Below, piece after piece: positions 35,097 to 44,458 of a DNA stretch of 64,000 bases (its first letter is position 1; every line of letters starts with the position of its first letter). Location: NCBI RefSeq assembly GCF_001552215.1, contig NZ_BCQT01000007.1, forward strand, positions 80,748 through 144,747, written 5' to 3'. The notes under the pieces were generated by a model that did not search any database, had not been told where the DNA came from, and saw nothing but the letters and a program-made list of their open reading frames with translations. The position numbers were made by a program, and so were the translations under genes. Origin of the DNA: Actinomadura macra NBRC 14102 (GTDB lineage Bacteria > Actinomycetota > Actinomycetes > Streptosporangiales > Streptosporangiaceae).

Positions 35097-35912
35097 CTAG
35101 GAATTCGCGTGCACCGGCGCCTTGACGGAGCCGCTGAACGCGGGCAGGTATCCACCCTGGTGCCCCTTCGCCGTGGGGTGGTAGGACGATTCGAACGGGA
35201 CGGTCACCGAGTTGAGCCAGTCCTGGCCCGAGCACAGCTCGTGCCCGGCGAACTCGTCCCGCACGTCGGACCAGGTGAAGCCGGCGCGCCCCGCCGCCGA
35301 CGCGATGGTCGAGTCCAGCGTGTCGGCCGCGCCGTTGAGCGCGGTGCGCTTGGTGTTGCTCAACCCGACGCACACGTCCACGATCTTGTACAACCGCGGG
35401 TACCCGAGCACCACGACCTGCGCGGACGGCGCCCTGGACTCGATCTTCGAGTACAACGAGTCCAGCCGTCCGGGCAATGTGTTCTTCGCGAAGGTCTTGG
35501 CGTTGTTCACCGCGTTCACGCACGCCGAGTCCGACTGCAGCACGCACGTCAGCATCACGTCCGAGAATCCCGCGTCGTTCCCGCCGACCGTGATGCTCAC
35601 CAGTGTGGTGGACGAGCCGAGCGCGCTGAGCTGCCCGTCCGTGACCGAGGCCGTCGTCGCACCCGAGCAGGCGACGAACTTGAACGAGCCCGCCGCGTGC
35701 GTTGCGGCCCACAATTTCGGATAGGCGTTCGCGCTGCGATTGCATGACCCACTCGCGGGATCGTAAGCCCCCGCACCCGTACCGGAGGAGTAGGAATCAC
35801 CGAGGGCGACGTAGTTCGTGGTGGCCGCCGAGGCGGACCCGGGCCAGGTGAACGAGCCGGCGGCGAATGTCGCCGCGCCGAACGCGATCAGACAGGGGCG
35901 GGAGAGGCGCAT
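35097..35912 (-). CDS. Secreted SGNH/GDSL-type lipase/esterase
   Basis: A 271-residue secreted hydrolase. A signal peptide (MRLSRPCLIAFGAATFAAGS ... SASA) ends near residue 29. The four SGNH blocks are present: GDSYSSG with the nucleophile Ser, the Gly in ACSGATTA, VGGNDAGF with Asn, and SSYHPTAKGH with the catalytic His. Six Cys residues in the mature part could form three disulfides, as in Streptomyces lipases of this type. It would hydrolyse ester bonds of lipids outside the cell. The next gene upstream is divergent, nearly 400 bases away. Confidence 0.92.
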   Translation of the reverse strand: MRLSRPCLIAFGAATFAAGSFTWPGSASAATTNYVALGDSYSSGTGAGAYDPASGSCNRSANAYPKLWAATHAAGSFKFVACSGATTASVTDGQLSALGSSTTLVSITVGGNDAGFSDVMLTCVLQSDSACVNAVNNAKTFAKNTLPGRLDSLYSKIESRAPSAQVVVLGYPRLYKIVDVCVGLSNTKRTALNGAADTLDSTIASAAGRAGFTWSDVRDEFAGHELCSGQDWLNSVTVPFESSYHPTAKGHQGGYLPAFSGSVKAPVHANS

Positions 35913-36296
35913 CTGAACTCCGGACGAGGAGGCGAAATGGGTCTCCCCTTTATACCCCTCCCGCCATTCCGCGGAGCTAACGTTCTGATCAACAATCTTT
36001 GTCAGATTTCGCCCTTGCCGCCTTCAATCCTCCGGAACCGTAACTTGCGCCCGTCCGGAATTAGCAGCGAGTTCGGCAAAGCACCCCGCACCCAACAAAC
36101 GCCACATTTGCCTCCCGCGCTCGTCAGAGCACCCCTCCGACGGCCCTCCACGCTCCCCTGCCTCCCAGGCGGCCGGCCGCCCCAGGCGCCCCCGACCGGA
36201 GTCGACGGCCGGCGCGACGGCCGGGAACCAGCACAATGGAGATCGCCCAGCCCGTCCGCGGCGAAGATCGCATTACGGAAACAGGTGGCCGCCCAC
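35913..36296. other. Intergenic region between lipase and NUDIX genes
   Basis: About 380 bases. The frame of the NUDIX gene stays open through most of it, but the translation is low-complexity Pro/Arg and has no good start, so I treat it as non-coding. The first 100 bases are A/T-richer and should include the lipase promoter. Confidence 0.5.
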
Positions 36297-36833
36297 GTGA
36301 AAACGAATACACGCCCGCCGAAGGGACGGCCCACCGATCATCACGGCCCGCTGCTCCCCCGGCTGCTGGCACGCCTGTGGAAACAGTTGGGCGGCCGCGC
36401 ACAATGGCGGCTCGCCCGCCTGAGGCACCACACGTTCCTGGTCTACGCCGCCGGAATCATCCACGATGACCAGGGACGAATCCTCCTGCTGCGACACCGG
36501 CTCTGGCCTGCCTACCGCGCATGGGGCCTACCCGGCGGCTATGTCAACGCCGGCGAACGCCTGGAGGACGCCGTAGCCCGCGAGATCCGCGAGGAGACGT
36601 CCCTGACGGTCGAAGTCGAGGGACCGCCCGTCCACCTCGCGAGCGGTCTCCGCTTCCGGGTGGAGGTCTACTACGAGGCCCGAGTGACCGGCGGCCGACT
36701 CCACCTCGACACATCAGAAATCCTGGAAGCCCGCTGGTTCCCCCTCGACGCCCTCCCCACCGAGATGTCCCCCCGCCTCCGAGAACTGATCGCCTCCTTC
36801 CCCCGCCGACGCGGCCGACCGCGTGACGAGTGA
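36297..36833 (+). CDS. NUDIX hydrolase
   Basis: About 178 residues from GTG 36297 (GGTGG seven bases upstream); GTG 36285 is an alternative. The NUDIX box is complete: GGYVNAGERLEDAVAREIRE, then E, matching Gx5Ex7REUxEExGU. The preceding strand is FLVYAAGIIHDDQGRILLLR. A basic N terminus of ~45 residues precedes the domain. NUDIX enzymes hydrolyse nucleoside-diphosphate-linked compounds. It is the first of four genes here with nucleotide- or nucleic-acid-acting domains (NUDIX, MazG-like, nuclease-helicase, PLD). Confidence 0.85.
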   Translation: MKTNTRPPKGRPTDHHGPLLPRLLARLWKQLGGRAQWRLARLRHHTFLVYAAGIIHDDQGRILLLRHRLWPAYRAWGLPGGYVNAGERLEDAVAREIREETSLTVEVEGPPVHLASGLRFRVEVYYEARVTGGRLHLDTSEILEARWFPLDALPTEMSPRLRELIASFPRRRGRPRDE

Positions 36834-36974
36834 CCTCAGCCCGTGCACCGCGGCTTCAACCCGGCAACGTCCTCTTCGGCCCGGGCGGCCCTCGCGTCAT
36901 CAGCTTCGGCGTGGCCCGCTCAATGAAGGCCACCGTCACCGCCGGTCTCCGCGGCGGGCGTCTAGCCTTGCGGG

Positions 36975-37334
36975 ATGCATGATGACGGCAGGCTCGCCGC
37001 TCGGCTGCGGGAGTTCGCGACGGCGCGCGACTGGGAGCAGTTCCACACGCCGAAGAACCTCGCGATGGCGCTGGCGGGTGAGGTCGGTGAGCTGCTCGCG
37101 GAGTTGCAGTGGCTCACGCCCGAGGAGTCGGCGTCGGTGATGGCGGACGCCGAGGCCGCCGGGCGGCTACGGGCGGAGCTGGGCGACGTCGCCATCTACC
37201 TCACCCGTCTCGCCGACGTCCTCGGGATCGATCTGGCGGAGGCGGCGCACGCCAAGCTCGATGAGAGCGAGCGCCGGTACGACGCCGCCACATACCGCGG
37301 GTCGGCGCGTAAGGCACCACCGATAAAGCCGTGA
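36975..37334 (+). CDS. MazG-like / dCTPase-type nucleotide pyrophosphohydrolase
   Basis: A 119-residue all-alpha NTP pyrophosphohydrolase of the MazG/RS21-C6 type. Metal-binding motifs are EVGELLAE (ExxE) and ELGDVAIYLTRLAD (ExxD). The length equals a single-domain MazG-like protein. It would hydrolyse non-canonical or deoxy-NTPs to NMP and pyrophosphate. ATG 36975. Compare MazG-type proteins, which control nucleotide and ppGpp pools under stress. Confidence 0.88.
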   Translation: MHDDGRLAARLREFATARDWEQFHTPKNLAMALAGEVGELLAELQWLTPEESASVMADAEAAGRLRAELGDVAIYLTRLADVLGIDLAEAAHAKLDESERRYDAATYRGSARKAPPIKP

Positions 37335-37471
37335 GAAATGTCAGGGATCGCGCATAGCCTCTCCCGGTAAGGAGTTGCGGCCCGACGGGCTTCCTTCGTC
37401 CCGCGTGAGCGCGGGCTCAGGACATGCCCCCATACCGCACGAAATTTTCGTGCTGCCTGGGGGAAGGTCCC

Positions 37472-39347
37472 TTGACGGTTTTCCGTCGTACCGCCGAGTC
37501 GTTGCTGTCACCCGCCGAGCAAAGGTTCACGCAGGTCCTCGCCGAGCAGTTGAAGATGAGGGACGGGATCTCGGTCTCCGCGTCCGAGGTGCGGTCCTGG
37601 GAACGCAGCCTCCCGATCCTCGCCCAGGACCTCACCGAGGCGGGGCTGGGCAAGGTCGAGATGCTCATCGAGTACAAGCTGCCGTTGACCAGTAAGCGCG
37701 CGGACGTGGTGCTCGCGGGGGTCGATCGGCGCACCGGCGGCGACGCGTACGTGGTGGTCGAACTGAAGCAGTGGAGCCACGCCGAGGTGTGGGACGAGGA
37801 TCCGAGCCGCGTGCTGGTCCACAACATGACGGGGAAACCCAAGCTGCACCCGGCCCTGCAAGCCAAGGGCTACACCGACTACATCTATGGGTTCCTTGTG
37901 GAACTGGCCGAGAAGCCCGACGCCCTGCACGCCGTCGCGTACCTGCACAACGCCGCCCGGGGAGACGTCGCCGATCTCTACGACGCCGTCCAGGACGACC
38001 GGACGCGCCTGTTCACCCAGTCGACTCGCGGGGCGTTCGTTGACTATCTGCGGGACCGGTTCGCCCCCGCACCGGGGCGCACCGCAGCCGACCGCTTCCT
38101 GGGCAGCGAGGTGCGTCCCTCCAAGCAGCTTCTCAAGCACGCCGCGAAGGAGATCCGCGATCGCGACCAGTTCGTGCTGCTGGACGAACAGCGGCTGGCG
38201 TACGAGATCGTCCTGCACGCGGTCGACAAGGCGCGCAAGGAGGACCTGAAGACCGTCGTGGTGATCACCGGCGGGCCCGGCAGCGGGAAGAGCGTGATCG
38301 CGCTCTCCCTTCTCGGCACCTTGTCCGCGCGAGGGCTCTCCGTGCTGCACGCGACGGGTTCCAAATCCTTCACCCAGACGATGCGCAAGCATGTCGCCAA
38401 AGGGTCCCGGCAGACGAAGGAACTGTTCAAGTACTTCAACAACTTCATGGAGGCCGAACCGCAACGGCATCGACGTCCTCATCTGCGACGAGGCTCACCG
38501 CATCCGCAAGGAGTCGGCGAACCGGTTCACGGCCGCCCGTCTGCGCACCGGGCGCCCGCAGGTCGACGAGCTGATCGACGCGGCCCGGGTCCCTGTGTTC
38601 CTCCTCGACGGCCAGCAGAACGTCCGGCCCGGGGAAATGGGCACGCTGGAGGAAATCCGCGGGCACGCCGAGTCGAAGGGCCTGCACGTCCAGCACGTCT
38701 CCCTGGACGAGCAGTTCCGGTGCGGTGGGAGCCGCAAGTACGAGGAATGGGTGCTGACGCTGCTCGGGCTTCACAACGGGCCCGAGCAGGCGTGGACGGG
38801 CGACGATGACTTCGCCGTCTCCCTCGCGGAATCCGCGCAGGAGATGGAGGCGCTACTACGGTCTCAGCATGAGCAGGGGCGCAGCGCGCGGATGACCGCG
38901 GGCTTCTGCTGGCGCTGGAGCAGCCCGCGCCAGGACGCCGGGGGCAGGGAACAGTCGCTCGTCCCGGACGTGCGGATCGGCGACTGGGCCCGCCCCTGGA
39001 ACGTCAAGGGCGAGAGGTCGGTCGGGGACGCTCCTCCGAGCGAACTGTGGGCCACCGCACCGGGCGGTTTCGGGCAGGTCGGATGCGTCTACACCGCGCA
39101 GGGCTTCGAGTACGACTGGAACGGGGTCATCCTCGGCCCCGACCTTGTCTACAGGGGCGGAAAGCTCGTCACGAGGCGGGAGGAGAGCCACGACCCTGCC
39201 CTCAAGCCGTCGACCGTGACGGACGAGGAGGCGGCGGGGCTGATCCGCAACACCTACAAGGTGCTCCTCACCCGCGGCATGGCCGGCACGCTGATCTACT
39301 CCGTCGACGCGGAGACGCAGGCCTTCCTGTCGCGGTTGCTTCGCTGA
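37472..39347 (+). pseudogene. Nuclease-helicase fusion (PD-(D/E)xK + DUF2075-type helicase), single-base frameshift
   Basis: Two overlapping frames together encode one ~625-residue protein. TTG 37472 after GGGGGAAGG is the preferred start; ATG 37424 is the other. The N-terminal half has a PD-(D/E)xK-like core: RADVVLAG ... YVVVELKQW with the ExK pair. Then comes a DUF2075/SF1-type helicase with Walker A GGPGSGKS near residue 268. Just after NFMEAEP (near 38457) the frame shifts: removing one C from CCGCAACGGC restores the reading ...EAEPNGIDVLICDEAHRIRK, giving Walker B. The second frame continues to 39347 with helicase motifs (TAQGFEYDW, RNTYKVLLTRGM). The break separates Walker A from Walker B, so the product should be inactive unless it is a sequencing error. 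Confidence 0.8.
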
Positions 39348-39356
39348 ACGGCCGGG

Positions 39357-41069
39357 TCAGAGTCTTTCTCGGGAGTCGGGGTCGGCTAGGTCTCGGACCT
39401 CCTCGGTGTAGGGGATCGTCTCCGGGACGGGGAGTGGGAGGCGCTGCAAGGTTGGGCGCAAGCTGATGCCTTCGGGGGGTGTGCCCCAGTCGGGGTCCCA
39501 GACTCCTAGGGCCTTGTCCAGGTCTTGCAGGGCGTCGAGCTCTGCGCCGTGCGTTCGGGCGGGTTGTGTTTCCGCGTGCAGGGAGAGGCCGCAGTAGCGG
39601 GCCCACAGGTCGCGGCGCAGGGTTCGGACGAAGGACGCGTTCCCGGTGTCGAGGACGCCGATCGACAGTTCTATGTCGGTGTAGAGGCTGCGGCGCATGC
39701 AGTTCGCCGAGCCGATCGCGCACCAGCGGTCGTCGACGATCGTCACCTTGCAGTGCGCGGTGACCTCGGCCCACTGGTGGATCGCGATACCGGTCGGCTG
39801 GTCGGGGCCGCGCAGCAGGTGCTTGTTGATCGCCTGGTGGAAGAGGCCGGTCGGGGTGTCGGCCGGGTCAGGGCCGTACACGAGGATGATCTTCAGGTCG
39901 GGTCTCGCCGCCTTGCGGGTGTTGATCCAGTCCATGACCTCCTGGCTCTGGAATGCCTGGTCGGCGATGAAGATGTAGCGCTCGGCGGACGAGATGGCCT
40001 TCTCCAGGGCCGCCTTGAACTCGAAGACGCCGTCCGGGGCGAACGACAGGGCCGGTGTGCGGAAGCCTGAGAGGTTCGTCACCAGCCAGCGCTGTAATGC
40101 GCCGCCCGGGAAGTGTGTCGGGCCGGACGAGGAGAAGTTCATCCGCGGGACCGTCCGCAGGACCTGCACGAGGTGCTCCGCACCGGCGGGCGCGGGTGTC
40201 GGTTCACGGGCGGGGATCTCCTTGACGCCCTTGGTCTGCGAGGGGATCTCCTTCCCGGCCACCCGGAAGGTCTGCGTCGGCCGGCGGCGCTGCTCGTTCC
40301 AGAGCTGGCGGAAGAAGTCGTGAATCGCGGCGGCCGCGGGGCCCTGGACGCGGGCGGCCACGTCGTGCCAGCCGCCGGGTTCGTCGACGGACGCGAAACG
40401 GCTCATGTGGGGGTCGAGCCCGCCGGTGTAGGCGCGCATGGACGTCTGGTCGCCGCACACGACCGTCTTGAGGTGCGCCGCGCCCATCGGATGAGCGAGC
40501 ATGTTGAGCATCACGGCGTCCCTCATGGCGGGCGCGGAGCGCAGCGCGTCGACGCTGAGAATCGTGTGCAGGTTCAATGCCGCGACGCCGGGGACTTTGT
40601 CCGCCACCGGTTTGTATTTCGGCAGAAAAGGTGAGGTCCAGGCGAGCACGCGCACATCCACGCCCTTCATGGCCAGCTCGCACAGTTCGTAGAGCAGTGC
40701 CCTCCCGCTCTTCGGCAGGACGAACTGCTCCGCCTCGACGGTCAGGGACCATCGCGGTTGGACGCCGAACCTTTTGGCGATTTCACCGGCCTTGGCGCCG
40801 AAGCTCTCGACCGCGACCGCACCGGTGTGGCCGACGAGGCCGAGCCACCAGGCCGACAAATAGAAGTACCGTCCAGGACCCCTTCCGGCCTTGAGGGCGG
40901 CGATCTCGTCATCGAGCGCGCCGAAGTAGGCGACCGCGTCGACCAGGGCTTCCACATGGTTGCCCTTGAAAGGTTCGGCCGGTGGCCGCTCACCCTTGGA
41001 CGTCCCATCGAAATGATCGGTTCCCAGCGGGAGATATTTTCTGATCAGGGCGTCAGGCATCTCGCTCAT
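39357..41069 (-). CDS. Phospholipase D-like protein with two HKD motifs
   Basis: A 570-residue protein with two PLD-type catalytic motifs: HLKTVVCGD (HxKx4D) near residue 195 and HCKVTIVDD near residue 445, the latter followed by the usual GSAN. Both are intact, so it could be a PLD-type phosphodiesterase acting on phospholipid or nucleic acid. There is no signal peptide, arguing for an intracellular substrate. ATG 41069 is chosen; ribosome-binding evidence is weak and ATG 41060 is possible. It is convergent with the nuclease-helicase; the stops are 10 bases apart. Confidence 0.88.
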   Translation of the reverse strand: MSEMPDALIRKYLPLGTDHFDGTSKGERPPAEPFKGNHVEALVDAVAYFGALDDEIAALKAGRGPGRYFYLSAWWLGLVGHTGAVAVESFGAKAGEIAKRFGVQPRWSLTVEAEQFVLPKSGRALLYELCELAMKGVDVRVLAWTSPFLPKYKPVADKVPGVAALNLHTILSVDALRSAPAMRDAVMLNMLAHPMGAAHLKTVVCGDQTSMRAYTGGLDPHMSRFASVDEPGGWHDVAARVQGPAAAAIHDFFRQLWNEQRRRPTQTFRVAGKEIPSQTKGVKEIPAREPTPAPAGAEHLVQVLRTVPRMNFSSSGPTHFPGGALQRWLVTNLSGFRTPALSFAPDGVFEFKAALEKAISSAERYIFIADQAFQSQEVMDWINTRKAARPDLKIILVYGPDPADTPTGLFHQAINKHLLRGPDQPTGIAIHQWAEVTAHCKVTIVDDRWCAIGSANCMRRSLYTDIELSIGVLDTGNASFVRTLRRDLWARYCGLSLHAETQPARTHGAELDALQDLDKALGVWDPDWGTPPEGISLRPTLQRLPLPVPETIPYTEEVRDLADPDSRERL

Positions 41070-41283
41070 GATCTGGAATGTACGCCATTCCCGAACCGTC
41101 ACAACGGCCGCTAGCGGCCACTTGACTTCAGCCTCGGCCCATGCGATACAGCTACGCGTGTATAGCGTCTGAGAGGGCTTCGATTCCACTGTGAGAATGG
41201 AGCGTGTTCGCGAATCGGGCCCTATCGGCGGGAGGCGCGGAACCCGGCGGGCCGCGGTCCGCGCGGGCTGCGAGAATCGGGGG

Positions 41284-44200
41284 ATGTGGTTCGGGGTTCT
41301 GGGGGCCGTGGAGGTCCGGGGCGGCCGGGGTGAGGTCGTCGCGGTGGGCGGGCCCCGGGTGCGGGGGTTGCTGGCCATGCTGGCACTGGACGCGGGGCGG
41401 GTCGTCCCGGCGGAGCGGCTGATCGACGGGCTGTACGGGCAGGAGGCGCCCAGCGGGGCGGCCAACGCGTTGCAGTCGCAGGTGTCGCGGCTGCGGCGGG
41501 GGCTGGGGGACGCGGGGCTCGTCGAGGGGCATCCGGCGGGCTACCGGCTGGCCGTGGAGCGGGACGCGGTGGACGCGCACGTGTTCGAGCGGCTCGCCGG
41601 GGACGGGCGGGAGGCGCTGGCCGCCGGGGACCACGCGAGGGCTGCCGGTCTGCTGAAGGACGCTCTCGGGCTCTGGCGGGGCCCCGCGCTCGCCGACGTC
41701 GACGCACCGTTCGCGGCGGTGTGGGTGGTGCGGTTGGAGGAGCGGCGCGTCGCGGTGGCGGAGGACCGCGCCGAGGCGGAGATCGGCCTCGGGGCGCCGG
41801 GGGCGGTGGTCGCGGAGCTGCGGGAGCTGGTGGACCGGCACCCGTTGCGGGAGCGGGCACGGGCGCTGCTCATGCGGGCCCTGTACGGGGACGGGCGGCA
41901 GGCGGAGGCGCTCGCGCTGTTCGAGGAGGGGCGGCGGCTGCTGGCGGACGAACTGGGCGCCGACCCGTCCCGAGAGATGGCGGACGCGCACCTGGCGATA
42001 CTGCGGGGTGACGCGGTCCCGCGGGAGGCGGCGCGTCCCGTCCGGGCCGCGCTGCCCGCGCAGCTCACGAGTTTCGTGGGACGCGAGGAGGAGGTGCGAC
42101 GGGTCGGGGCGATGCTCGCGGACGGGCGGCTGGTCACGCTGCTCGGGCCGGGCGGGGCGGGCAAGACACGGCTGGCGATCGAGGCGGCGGGCCGGGAGGG
42201 TGGCGAGGTCTGCTTCGTGGACCTCGCGCCGGTGGACCGCTTCGAGGTGGAGAAGGCGCTGCTCGCCGCGTTGGGGCTGCGGGAGAGCGGGATGCTGCCG
42301 GGGGCCGGAGAGCCGCACCCGGGGGCGGAGGAGCGGCTGGTCGCGGCGCTGGCCGGGCAGCGGATGCTGCTCGTCCTGGACAACTGCGAGCATATCGTGG
42401 CGGCCGTCGCGCGGTTGACGCATCGGCTGCTGAGCGCCTGCCCCGACCTGCGGGTGCTCGCGACGAGCCGGGAGGCGCTGGCCGTCACGGGTGAGGCGCT
42501 GCGCCCGCTGCCACCGCTCGCGGTGCCGCCCGAGGGCACGCCGGTAGGGGACGCGACGGGTTTCCCGGCGGTGCGGCTGTTCGCCGACCGGGCGGTGGCG
42601 GTCCGGCCGGGCTTCGCGGTCGACGACGGGAACGTGGCCGCGGTCCTGCGGATCTGCGGAGCGCTGGACGGGTTGCCGCTGGCGATCGAGCTGGCGGCGG
42701 CGCGGCTGCGCTCGCTGCCCGTCTCCGAGGTGGCGACGCGGCTGGACGACCGGTTCCGGCTGCTGTCGCGCGGGAACCGGGGCGCGGCGCCGCGCCACCA
42801 GACGTTGCGGGCCGTCGTCGAGTGGAGCTGGGGCCTGCTGGACGGGCCGGAGCAGACCCTCGCGCGGCGGCTGACGGTGTTCTCCGGCGGGCTCACGCTG
42901 GAGGCGGCCGGCTGCGTGTGCGACGTGGAGGACGCCGACGAGCTGCTCGTCGGGCTGGCCGACAAGTCCCTGGTGCAGACGGACGGCACGCGCTTCCGGA
43001 TGCTCGACACCGTCCGCGCGTTCTGCGCCGAGCGGCTGGAGGTGGCCGGGGAGACCGAGCGGTTCCAGCGGGCGCACGCCGAGTACTTCCTCGGCCTCGC
43101 CCGCCGCGCCGACCCGCATCTGCGCGGCCCGGACCAGGTGGCGTGGCTGGAGGCGCTCGCCGCCGACCACGGCAACCTGCACACGGCGCTGCGGCGGTGC
43201 GTCCGGCTGGATCCCGGGCTGGCGCTGCGGCTCGTCGCGTCGCTGTCGTGGTACTGGTGGCTGCGGGGGCGGATCGAGGGGACGGCGCTGGCCACCGCGC
43301 TGCTGGGCGTGGTCGACCTGGACCCGCCCGCGGACCTGCACGAGGAGTACGTCCTGTGCGTGGCGAACGCGGTGGCAGGAGGTGGGCGCGCGGGGCCGTG
43401 GCTGGACCGGGCCGAGGAGCTGCTGAACGGGATCGACCACACGCTGGCGTACCCGGTCACCACCGTCTTCTGGGCGCTCACGGCGGGACCGAGCCGCACC
43501 AACGTCCCGGTCATGGTGCGCCAGATCGGCGACGATCCGTGGTCACGGTCGCTGATCTTGATGAGCGACGGCTTCCTGTGCCAGTTCCGCGGCGATCTGG
43601 AGGGCGCCGAGCGGGCGTGCGCCGAGGCCGTCGCCGGGTTCCGGGCGGCCGGGGACGGTTGGGGCATCGCGAACTCCCTGGACCCGCTCGCCCAGCTCGC
43701 CGACTGGCGCGGTGACCGGGTCCGTGCGCTGGCGCTGCTGGATGAGGCGCTCGCGCTGGTCGAGCGGCTGGGCGCGCTGGAGGACACCGCCGACCTGCTG
43801 TACCGGCGCGGGGAGGTGCACATCCACGCAGGGGACCTGGACACGGCGCACGCCGACTTCACGCGCGGCGCGGGGCTGTCGCGCCGCGCGGGCGCGCCCG
43901 ACAAGGTCGCGGGCGCCCAGCACGGGCTCGGCCGGGTGGCGCGGCTGCGCGGCGACCTGGGCGAGGCGCGGCGACTGCACGAGATGGCGCTGGCCGGGCT
44001 CGCGTCCGAGCGGTTCATCGCCACCGCCATCCGCGCGCTGGCGCTGGTCGGGCTCGGCTGGGTCGCGGTCGACGAGGGCGACACGGCGCGAGGGCGGGAG
44101 CTGTTCCGCGAGGCCCTGGACGTGGCGATCGACCATCCCGTCTTCATGCACCAGGCCGGCGCGGCCGTCGGCCTGGCGGGCGCGGACCTCGTGGACGGGG

Positions 44201-44391
44201 ACGGGACGCGGGCGGCGCTGCTGCTCGGCGCGGCGCGGGCACTGCGCGGCGTGCGGGTCGCCGGGGACCCCGACATCGAGCGCGTCGCGTCCGGCGCGCG
44301 ACGCCTCGCCGGCGACGCCGCGTACGAGGCGTCCTACGCCCGGGGCGCCGCCGCGCAACGCGCCGAGGCCCTCGCGCTCCTGCGCACCTGA
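41284..44391 (+). CDS. SARP/AfsR-type regulator with NB-ARC-like ATPase and TPR region
   Basis: A 1035-residue regulator. Residues 1-90 are an OmpR-like winged helix (MWFGVLGAVEVRGG ... GYRLAV) and 95-240 a BTAD helical domain, the DNA-binding unit of Streptomyces antibiotic regulators. An NB-ARC/STAND ATPase follows with Walker A GPGGAGKT near residue 290 and Walker B LLVLDNCEH near 362. The last ~400 residues are TPR-like. ATG 41284. The MFS exporter starts 67 bases downstream on the same strand, a common arrangement in which the regulator activates the exporter gene. It could also control secondary metabolism elsewhere. Confidence 0.9.
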   Translation: MWFGVLGAVEVRGGRGEVVAVGGPRVRGLLAMLALDAGRVVPAERLIDGLYGQEAPSGAANALQSQVSRLRRGLGDAGLVEGHPAGYRLAVERDAVDAHVFERLAGDGREALAAGDHARAAGLLKDALGLWRGPALADVDAPFAAVWVVRLEERRVAVAEDRAEAEIGLGAPGAVVAELRELVDRHPLRERARALLMRALYGDGRQAEALALFEEGRRLLADELGADPSREMADAHLAILRGDAVPREAARPVRAALPAQLTSFVGREEEVRRVGAMLADGRLVTLLGPGGAGKTRLAIEAAGREGGEVCFVDLAPVDRFEVEKALLAALGLRESGMLPGAGEPHPGAEERLVAALAGQRMLLVLDNCEHIVAAVARLTHRLLSACPDLRVLATSREALAVTGEALRPLPPLAVPPEGTPVGDATGFPAVRLFADRAVAVRPGFAVDDGNVAAVLRICGALDGLPLAIELAAARLRSLPVSEVATRLDDRFRLLSRGNRGAAPRHQTLRAVVEWSWGLLDGPEQTLARRLTVFSGGLTLEAAGCVCDVEDADELLVGLADKSLVQTDGTRFRMLDTVRAFCAERLEVAGETERFQRAHAEYFLGLARRADPHLRGPDQVAWLEALAADHGNLHTALRRCVRLDPGLALRLVASLSWYWWLRGRIEGTALATALLGVVDLDPPADLHEEYVLCVANAVAGGGRAGPWLDRAEELLNGIDHTLAYPVTTVFWALTAGPSRTNVPVMVRQIGDDPWSRSLILMSDGFLCQFRGDLEGAERACAEAVAGFRAAGDGWGIANSLDPLAQLADWRGDRVRALALLDEALALVERLGALEDTADLLYRRGEVHIHAGDLDTAHADFTRGAGLSRRAGAPDKVAGAQHGLGRVARLRGDLGEARRLHEMALAGLASERFIATAIRALALVGLGWVAVDEGDTARGRELFREALDVAIDHPVFMHQAGAAVGLAGADLVDGDGTRAALLLGAARALRGVRVAGDPDIERVASGARRLAGDAAYEASYARGAAAQRAEALALLRT

Positions 44392-44458
44392 CGGCGGCCG
44401 GGCGGACGGTCAGCGGACGGTGCGCGGGTGGTCAGCGCCGGCGTCGACGCTCTGCTGC

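Noticed and set aside
38440..38475. Programmed ribosomal frameshift in the nuclease-helicase
   Set aside because: There is no slippery heptamer or downstream structure at the junction; a mutation or base-calling error is simpler.
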